The notes below the pieces were generated by a model. That model was not told the DNA's origin. It did not search any database and saw nothing but the letters and a program-made list of their open reading frames with translations. A stretch of DNA of 11,629 bases, taken from assembly GCA_015662785.1 (NCBI GenBank), contig DQTM01000176.1:1-11629 (forward strand), written 5' to 3'. Both the position numbers and the translations under genes were made by a program. This DNA is from Sulfurospirillum arcachonense (GTDB taxonomy: Bacteria > Campylobacterota > Campylobacteria > Campylobacterales > Sulfurospirillaceae). This document shows, in pieces, positions 7,319 to 11,629 of this stretch (the stretch's first letter is position 1; each line of letters opens with the position of its first letter).

Positions 7319-7926
7319 TTTATGGTAGTTTTATTTGCCAAGTCATTATCATGTGTTACTAAAAGAAGTGCAGCATCATTTTGCTCTATATATTCAAACA
7401 AAATATTCATAACTTCACTTGCTGTTTTACTATCAAGATTTCCTGTTGGCTCATCTGCAAATATAATTTTTGGTTTTTTTGACAATACACGAGCAATAGA
7501 AACTCGTTGTTGTTGTCCACCGGATAGTTCACCTATTTTTTGTTTAAGTACATTTGCAATACCAAGTTTTTCCATGAGCTCATTGTCTATCTCGGTACCA
7601 TTTAACAAAGTTGCAAGTTCAATGTTTTCAAAGGCATCAAAACCTTTAAAAAGGTAATGAGATTGAAAGATTATGCCTATATCTTCTCTTCTCATTTTTA
7701 AAATATCTCTATTTTTTTGCTTATATAAATCTTTACCAAAAAGCTTAACTTCACCCGAATCAGGTCTCAGTAGGGTTGCACAAATATGCAAAAGTGTAGA
7801 CTTACCACTACCACTAACACCAACAATAGAGATAGACTCTTTTGAATTTAGTATAAAATTTATATCAGAAAAAAGATTGTATTCAAAGGAGTGTGAAAGA
7901 TTTTGTACTTCTAAAAGAGGTATCAT
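7306..7926 (-). CDS. ABC transporter ATP-binding protein, MacB/LolD-like
   Basis: Cytoplasmic ATPase of the MacB/LolD/FtsE type, which in other bacteria powers lipoprotein release or mechanotransmission rather than simple import. The 206 residues carry every nucleotide-binding element: Walker A GVSGSGKST (36-44), Q-loop Gln88, signature LSGGQQQR (134-141), Walker B IIFADEP (154-160), the D-loop TGNLD, and the switch His192 in VTHD. It looks catalytically complete. It overlaps fliR by 13 bases and starts 58 bases after tsf, beyond a hairpin. No permease gene is next to it. The Campylobacter jejuni counterpart (Cj1180c) also sits alone beside fliR, so the partner is probably encoded elsewhere. 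The ATG has AAAGG five to six bases upstream. Which substrate it serves cannot be told from the sequence. Confidence 0.92.
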   Translation of the reverse strand: MIPLLEVQNLSHSFEYNLFSDINFILNSKESISIVGVSGSGKSTLLHICATLLRPDSGEVKLFGKDLYKQKNRDILKMRREDIGIIFQSHYLFKGFDAFENIELATLLNGTEIDNELMEKLGIANVLKQKIGELSGGQQQRVSIARVLSKKPKIIFADEPTGNLDSKTASEVMNILFEYIEQNDAALLLVTHDNDLANKTTIKCNL

Positions 7927-7948
7927 TTTTACCTTTCGTATTTAAGAA

Positions 7949-7971
7949 GTAGAGGAGAAAGTCTCCTCTAC
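7949..7971 (-). terminator. Hairpin terminator after tsf, built partly from the 12-mer
   Basis: GTAGAGGAGA (7949-7958) and TCTCCTCTAC (7962-7971) form a perfect 10-bp stem with a three-base loop, 14 bases after the tsf stop. On the minus strand it is followed by TTCTTAAATA, a modest T-tract. Half of the 12-mer CTCTACATGTAA (7966-7977) lies in one arm. Some transcripts may read through into the ABC ATPase and fliR. Confidence 0.7.
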
Positions 7972-7977
7972 ATGTAA
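7966..7977 (+). repeat. 12-mer CTCTACATGTAA, copy 3 (in the tsf terminator)
   Basis: Exact copy between genes. Its CTCTAC half forms the outer part of one terminator arm and pairs with GTAGAG at 7949-7954. Placement in a terminator resembles how Neisseria and Haemophilus uptake sequences are often found, though that parallel is an inference. Confidence 0.9.
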
Positions 7978-7984
7978 CGGTTTA

Positions 7985-9052
7985 TTAACCTAGTTGACCA
8001 GCAACTTCAGCAGCAAAATCTTCGACTTTTTTCTCAAGCCCTTCGCCTAGTTCATATCTAACATACTCAACTACTTCAATTTTTCCACCAAATTCTACAG
8101 CTTTATCAGCTAAAACTTGTTCAATAGTTTTTTTGTCATCCATAACATAGAATTGACTTAAAAGAGTCATTTTTTGGTCTAGTTGAGTGTTGTCTGCAAC
8201 AAATCTCTCTAGTTGACCAGGAACGATTCTATCCCAAATTTTTTCAGGCTTACCTTGAGCTTTTAACTCAGCTTCGATATCAGTTTTAGCTTGTGCCATT
8301 ACTTCATCTGTAAGCTGAGACATACTAACATATGTTGGTATTTTTAACTCATGCTTCTTAAGTCTTCTTAACTCTTCATTACCTTTTTCTATATCAGCTT
8401 TCATACCGATAGTCTCTTTCTCAACAAAATCAGCGTCAAGTTCAGTATAAGATAAAAACGAAGGTTTCATAGCAGCTGCATGCATACAAAGTTGTCTTAC
8501 AAACTCTGCACTTTTTGAAGCTACTTCTGCATTTTCACATTTAGCTTTAATAACAACACCTACACTACCAGTTGAGTGTACATAACCGTTAACTACAGAA
8601 TTTTCATCAGCATTAAGAGTTGTAAATCTTCTTACAACAATTTTTTCACCAATTGTAGCAACTTTTGTACTTAAGTACTCTTCAAACTTAGCACCGTCAA
8701 TAGTTGTAGTCATAAGAGCATCAGCATCAACAGCATCTGTTGATTGAACGTGCGAAGCAATCTCTTTAGTCAAGTTGATAAAGTTTTCATTTTTAGCAAC
8801 AAAATCTGTCTCTGAGTTAATCTCTACCATAGTTGTTACTTTAGCATCACTGCTAGTTATAACTTGAACGAGTCCTTCAGCAGCTATTCTATCAGCTTTC
8901 TTAGCAGAACTTCCTAGACCTTTTTCTCTTAAGATTGCTGTTGCTTTTTCCATATCACCCTCAGCAGTCACAAGAGCTTTTTTACAATCCATCATACCAG
9001 CACTAGTAGCTTCTCTTAACTCTTTTACTAGTTTTGCAGTAATCTCAACCAT
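7985..9052 (-). CDS. tsf: Translation elongation factor Ts
   Basis: Guanine-nucleotide exchange factor that recycles EF-Tu from GDP to GTP form. The 355 residues begin with the UBA-like N-terminal domain (VKELREATSAGMMDCKKAL), followed by the exchange motif TDFVAKNENF starting at Thr82-Asp83-Phe84-Val85, which inserts into EF-Tu. The two dimerisation subdomains and a C-terminal module follow. The protein is longer than the E. coli one (about 283 residues), but similar lengths occur across Campylobacterota. The ATG is two bases after the rpsB stop, with GGAGG within the end of rpsB, so rpsB and tsf are one tightly coupled operon as in most bacteria. A hairpin follows 14 bases after the stop. 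Confidence 0.97.
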   Translation of the reverse strand: MVEITAKLVKELREATSAGMMDCKKALVTAEGDMEKATAILREKGLGSSAKKADRIAAEGLVQVITSSDAKVTTMVEINSETDFVAKNENFINLTKEIASHVQSTDAVDADALMTTTIDGAKFEEYLSTKVATIGEKIVVRRFTTLNADENSVVNGYVHSTGSVGVVIKAKCENAEVASKSAEFVRQLCMHAAAMKPSFLSYTELDADFVEKETIGMKADIEKGNEELRRLKKHELKIPTYVSMSQLTDEVMAQAKTDIEAELKAQGKPEKIWDRIVPGQLERFVADNTQLDQKMTLLSQFYVMDDKKTIEQVLADKAVEFGGKIEVVEYVRYELGEGLEKKVEDFAAEVAGQLG

Positions 9053-9054
9053 GA

Positions 9055-9855
9055 TTACGCCTCCTTCGAAGTTGTTTCTTTTTCGCCTTCAACCACTACT
9101 TCTTCAACGATTTCAGCTTGTTCTTCTTCACTAGCTTCAGCAGGAACTTCTACTTCTGGCTCAGCTTCATCTTGTGCTTTAATCTCTTTTCCTTCGTTGA
9201 TAGCTTCTCTCATCTCTCTACAAAAAAGTTGAATAGAACGGATAGCATCATCATTTCCAGGGATTGGATAATCAACTACATCAGGATCACAGTTAGTATC
9301 TAGTGGAGCAATAACTGGGATTCCAAGTCTTCTTGCTTCTAGAACTGCAATGTTTTCTTTTACAGTGTCAATTACAAAAATCATATCAGGTGCAGTTTTC
9401 ATGTCTCTGATTCCACCAAGGTAATCTAATAATTTTAATTTTTTTCTACGAAGCATAAGAGCTTCTTTTTTTGTAAGTAAATCAAGCTGTCCATCTTCTT
9501 CCATCTTTTCGATGATGTCAAGTTTTCTGATTGATTGTTTAATTGTATTCCAGTTAGTAAGCATTCCGCCTAACCATCTGTGGTTAACATAAGGCATACC
9601 ACAAGCGATAGCTGCGTCTTTAACTGCGTTGCTTGCTTGTTTTTTAGTTCCTACGAAAAGTACTGTTTTACCTTCCGCTGCTGCGTCTCTTACTACGTTG
9701 TAAGTATGTCTAAAATATCTTAGAGTCTTTTGTAGATCTATAATATAGATATTTTTTCTCTCACCAAAAATGAATTTTTTCATTTTCGGATTCCATCTTC
9801 TTGTTTGGTGTCCAAAGTGCACTCCGCACTCTAGTAAGTCCTTCATTGTTACCAT
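9055..9855 (-). CDS. rpsB: Small ribosomal subunit protein uS2
   Basis: Structural protein of the 30S subunit, assembled late, near the head-body junction. From the ATG at 9855 the protein is 266 residues. It shows the S2 signatures ECGVHFGHQTRRWNPKMKKFIFGERKNIYIIDLQKT near the start, FVGTKKQA, MPYVNHRWLGGMLTNW, and DMIFVIDTVKENIAVLEARRLGIPVIAPLDTNCDPD. The Glu-rich tail (about 225-266) goes beyond the core family fold. The frame is open for 26 further codons upstream from a TTG at 9933. That extension lies in a structured leader, matches nothing in S2, and the ATG at 9855 has a strong AAAGGAG five bases upstream, so the short start is right. tsf follows two bases after the stop. Confidence 0.97.
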   Translation of the reverse strand: MVTMKDLLECGVHFGHQTRRWNPKMKKFIFGERKNIYIIDLQKTLRYFRHTYNVVRDAAAEGKTVLFVGTKKQASNAVKDAAIACGMPYVNHRWLGGMLTNWNTIKQSIRKLDIIEKMEEDGQLDLLTKKEALMLRRKKLKLLDYLGGIRDMKTAPDMIFVIDTVKENIAVLEARRLGIPVIAPLDTNCDPDVVDYPIPGNDDAIRSIQLFCREMREAINEGKEIKAQDEAEPEVEVPAEASEEEQAEIVEEVVVEGEKETTSKEA

Positions 9856-9963
9856 GAAGTCTCCTTTAATTTGATTTTTGGGTTTTACCCCTTTTGGTTT
9901 AGCCTCCACACCCATCAACACGAAATCGTGCAACCTAAAAGGATTGGTGTGTGTGAGATTTAG
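9856..9963 (-). promoter_or_regulatory. Structured 5' leader of rpsB (possible autoregulatory site)
   Basis: If transcription starts about 7 bases after the -10, the rpsB mRNA has a leader of roughly 108 bases. Within it, 9942-9951 (GATTGGTGTG, plus strand) pairs with 9907-9916 (CACACCCATC) with one mismatch in ten. This encloses a smaller CACG/CGTG hairpin at 9919-9930, and a short CCT/AGG hairpin could also form inside. S2 represses its own mRNA through a leader structure in E. coli and relatives. Whether this leader does the same is an inference; it does not visibly match the E. coli fold. Confidence 0.45.
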
Positions 9964-9969
9964 GACGTG

Positions 9970-9975
9970 ATTATA
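9970..9975 (-). promoter_or_regulatory. -10 element of the rpsB-tsf operon
   Basis: A perfect TATAAT on the minus strand, about 115 bases before the rpsB ATG. No -35 is apparent. A palindrome, AAACTGTTT, occupies the bases just upstream, where an activator or repressor could act. Confidence 0.55.
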
Positions 9976-9980
9976 TAGAA

Positions 9981-10034
9981 AAACTGTTTAAAACTTCCTT
10001 TTATGCAAATTTTATTTTTCTTTTAAACTGTTTA
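9981..10034. repeat. Repeated palindrome AAACTGTTTA between rpsB and the EAL gene
   Basis: The 10-mer AAACTGTTTA occurs at 9981-9990 and again at 10025-10034. Its first nine bases are an inverted repeat, AAAC-T-GTTT. The left copy abuts the rpsB -10; the right copy lies about 10 bases before a possible -10 (TATAC, 10046-10050) for the plus-strand gene. It is a candidate operator pair for divergent control, but in AT-rich DNA chance is not excluded. Confidence 0.35.
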
Positions 10035-10073
10035 GGGTAAAGTACTATACGAAATCGGGCAAAAAGGTATTTT

Positions 10074-11629
10074 GTGAAAAATTGGATGAAGAATATTAGA
10101 GGTCTATTTAAAAAACCTAAAGCATCTCTACATGTAAATGAAAACGTGTACCTTGAAGCTTTTGAAAACAGTGGTATATATGCAAAACTAGACTCTTCGC
10201 TCAATACAATACATACTAATAGACAATTTTGTCAAATAATGCATACTACAAAAAAAGAATCTCTACATGTAAATTTCTCAACTTTTTTACAAAATGATTT
10301 TATGGAAATATTTGAAACCTTAAAATGCAAACAGTCTTGGGAAGGAACTCAAATCTTTCTGACAAGCAATAAAGACGAAATATACTTAAACTGCTCATTC
10401 ATACCTATTTTTAATAAAAATGATTCACTTAATGAAATACTATTTTTAGCTACTGATGTCACGGAACTTACTATAAGTAAAACAAATATAAAAAACAGTC
10501 TTTACCAAGACACTATAACAAAGTTACCAAATAGGCTTAAACTTTTTACTGACAAAAGCACTATGCCAAAACAAAATGAAACAACGTACATTATATTTAA
10601 TATTGACTCTTTTGACTCTTTAAATAACCTCTATGGAAATCTATTTGGTGATAAAATACTCACCCAAGTTGCTAGATGGCTAGAAAACAACCTCTTAACA
10701 AAACATACAAAACTATATAAACTTGAAGCTGATATATATGCAATGGTATGTTTTGAATCTTTAAATGAAGAGACTCTTGTAAAGTATTTAAGAACAATCT
10801 CTAAAAAAATCCAAGACCATAAGTTTTTATGTGAAGGAGCTGAGATTGATATATCTATGACCATTGGAGCTTCACAAGGGACAACAAAGCAGCTCAAGCT
10901 ATCTCAAATTGCATATAAAGATGCAAAACTATCTAAAAAATCATTTGCCATTTACGACAAAAATAGCAATAAAGAAGAGGGGTATACAAAAAATATACAG
11001 ACCTCAAAAACTATAAAATATGCTATAGAAAAAGACTTAGTAGTTCCGTATTTTCAACCTATTATGAACATACAGACAGGAAAAATAGAGAAATATGAAT
11101 CACTAATGAGAATTAAAGACGAAAATGGAAAAATTCTCTCTCCTTACGAATTTCTTGATATTGCTAAACGTTCAAAAGCTTACCCAAAACTCTCTTGTTC
11201 ACTGATACAAAAAAGTGTAGATGCTTTTAAAATCTCTCCATGTGAATTCTCTGTAAACCTCTCTTTTTTAGATATAACAAATAAAACTACAACAAAATTT
11301 CTCTTAAATCTTTTAGAAAAGAGTGGTATGGGTCCTTGGATGATTTTTGAACTTTTAGAGAGTGAAGGAATTGAAAACTACAAAGAGGTTATGCACTTTA
11401 TAGAACAAGTTAAATCATATGGAGCAAAAATAGCCATAGATGATTTTGGTTCTGGTTACTCAAACTTTGAAAGAATGGTAGAGCTTCATGTTGATTTTAT
11501 CAAGATAGATGGAAGTCTCATTAAAAATATAGATCAAAATGATGATATGAGAATCATAACAAAGACAATCGTAAACTTTGCAAAAGAATTAAACATAAAA
11601 ACAGTCGCAGAGTATGTACACTCTGAGGA
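10074..11629 (+). CDS. Degenerate GGDEF / EAL domain protein, probable c-di-GMP phosphodiesterase (3' end cut by window)
   Basis: Probable signalling protein that hydrolyses cyclic di-GMP. The frame is open from 10074 to the window end (518 codons). Residues about 20-140 may form a PAS-like sensor and include LATDVTEL. A GGDEF fold follows, with DTITKLPNR and FNIDSFDSLNNLYGNLFGDK, but the active-site loop is Glu218-Ala-Asp-Ile-Tyr instead of GGDEF, so cyclase activity is unlikely. The EAL domain starts near residue 325 (PYFQPIMNIQTGKIEKYESLMR). Its metal-binding Glu342 is kept in an ESL variant, with Asn in VNLS, Glu in FELLESEG, Asp456-Asp457 in DDFGSGYSN, Lys in DFIKIDGS, and Glu in TVAEYVH. 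The phosphodiesterase site therefore looks intact up to the cut. No membrane segment is visible. The GTG at 10074 has AAAAAGG six bases upstream; the ATG at 10086 does not. Two copies of the 12-mer lie near its start. Confidence 0.88.
   Translation, partial: MKNWMKNIRGLFKKPKASLHVNENVYLEAFENSGIYAKLDSSLNTIHTNRQFCQIMHTTKKESLHVNFSTFLQNDFMEIFETLKCKQSWEGTQIFLTSNKDEIYLNCSFIPIFNKNDSLNEILFLATDVTELTISKTNIKNSLYQDTITKLPNRLKLFTDKSTMPKQNETTYIIFNIDSFDSLNNLYGNLFGDKILTQVARWLENNLLTKHTKLYKLEADIYAMVCFESLNEETLVKYLRTISKKIQDHKFLCEGAEIDISMTIGASQGTTKQLKLSQIAYKDAKLSKKSFAIYDKNSNKEEGYTKNIQTSKTIKYAIEKDLVVPYFQPIMNIQTGKIEKYESLMRIKDENGKILSPYEFLDIAKRSKAYPKLSCSLIQKSVDAFKISPCEFSVNLSFLDITNKTTTKFLLNLLEKSGMGPWMIFELLESEGIENYKEVMHFIEQVKSYGAKIAIDDFGSGYSNFERMVELHVDFIKIDGSLIKNIDQNDDMRIITKTIVNFAKELNIKTVAEYVHSE
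10126..10137 (+). repeat. 12-mer CTCTACATGTAA, copy 4 (inside the EAL gene)
   Basis: Exact copy near the start of the gene, encoding part of Ser-Leu-His-Val-Asn. The plus strand carries the CTCTACATGTAA orientation, opposite to the two copies in nadD. Confidence 0.9.
10261..10272 (+). repeat. 12-mer CTCTACATGTAA, copy 5 (inside the EAL gene)
   Basis: Exact copy 135 bases after copy 4, in the same orientation and frame, again giving Ser-Leu-His-Val-Asn. The two encoded segments share little else, so this does not look like a duplicated protein module. Confidence 0.9.

Noticed and set aside
7985..9052. EF-Ts unusually long compared with E. coli
   Set aside because: Lengths around 355 residues are normal in Campylobacterota.
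9856..9933. N-terminal extension of S2 to a TTG at 9933
   Set aside because: The extension matches no S2 feature and lies in a structured leader. The ATG at 9855 has a strong, well-spaced ribosome binding site.
10001..10204. Minus-strand open frame upstream of rpsB
   Set aside because: It overlaps the start of the EAL gene and the divergent promoters, and its protein has no recognisable family.

Overview
The window looks like a piece of a Campylobacterota (Epsilonproteobacteria) chromosome, most likely Sulfurimonas or a close relative. The DNA is AT-rich, and the order rpsB-tsf-ABC ATPase-fliR-highly acidic protein-gmk-tatA-argS is, from memory, the same as the Cj1182c-Cj1175c block of Campylobacter jejuni. 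The divergent gap / nadD-rsfS arrangement likewise recalls Cj1403c-Cj1405. The genus is an inference from gene order and protein character; no database search was possible.

Layout from left to right. Bases 1-891 (minus) hold most of gap (GAPDH), cut by the window edge. On the plus strand, nadD and rsfS overlap and form a two-gene operon closed by a weak hairpin. Bases 1991-2513 (plus) hold a decayed gene for an exported rhodanese-like protein, broken by an in-frame TGA and a frameshift. A strong bidirectional terminator (2518-2542) separates it from the long minus-strand block. That block, in transcription order, is rpsB, tsf, then a hairpin terminator, then an ABC ATPase, fliR, a 479-residue acidic protein with a degenerate receiver domain, gmk, tatA and argS. 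From base 10074 the plus strand carries the first 518 codons of a degenerate-GGDEF/EAL protein that runs off the right edge.

How the genes fit together. The minus block mixes translation (S2, EF-Ts, ArgRS), nucleotide metabolism (guanylate kinase) and protein export (TatA, flagellar export-gate FliR). Genes are packed with overlaps or gaps of a few bases, and two of them (argS and gmk) appear to start with TTG. The EAL protein probably lowers cyclic di-GMP, which would suit a motile bacterium, but nothing here links it to fliR.

The most unusual signal is a 12-base word, CTCTACATGTAA (reverse complement TTACATGTAGAG). It occurs five times exactly, twice inside nadD, twice inside the EAL gene, and once inside the hairpin terminator behind tsf. 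It is read in different frames and also lies outside genes, so it looks like a DNA-level signal rather than a protein motif. Other points worth checking are the decayed rhodanese gene, the acidic pseudo-receiver protein, a structured leader in front of rpsB, and a repeated palindrome between the divergent rpsB and EAL genes. I saw no tRNA, rRNA, CRISPR array or insertion sequence, and no gene-free stretch longer than about 220 bases.
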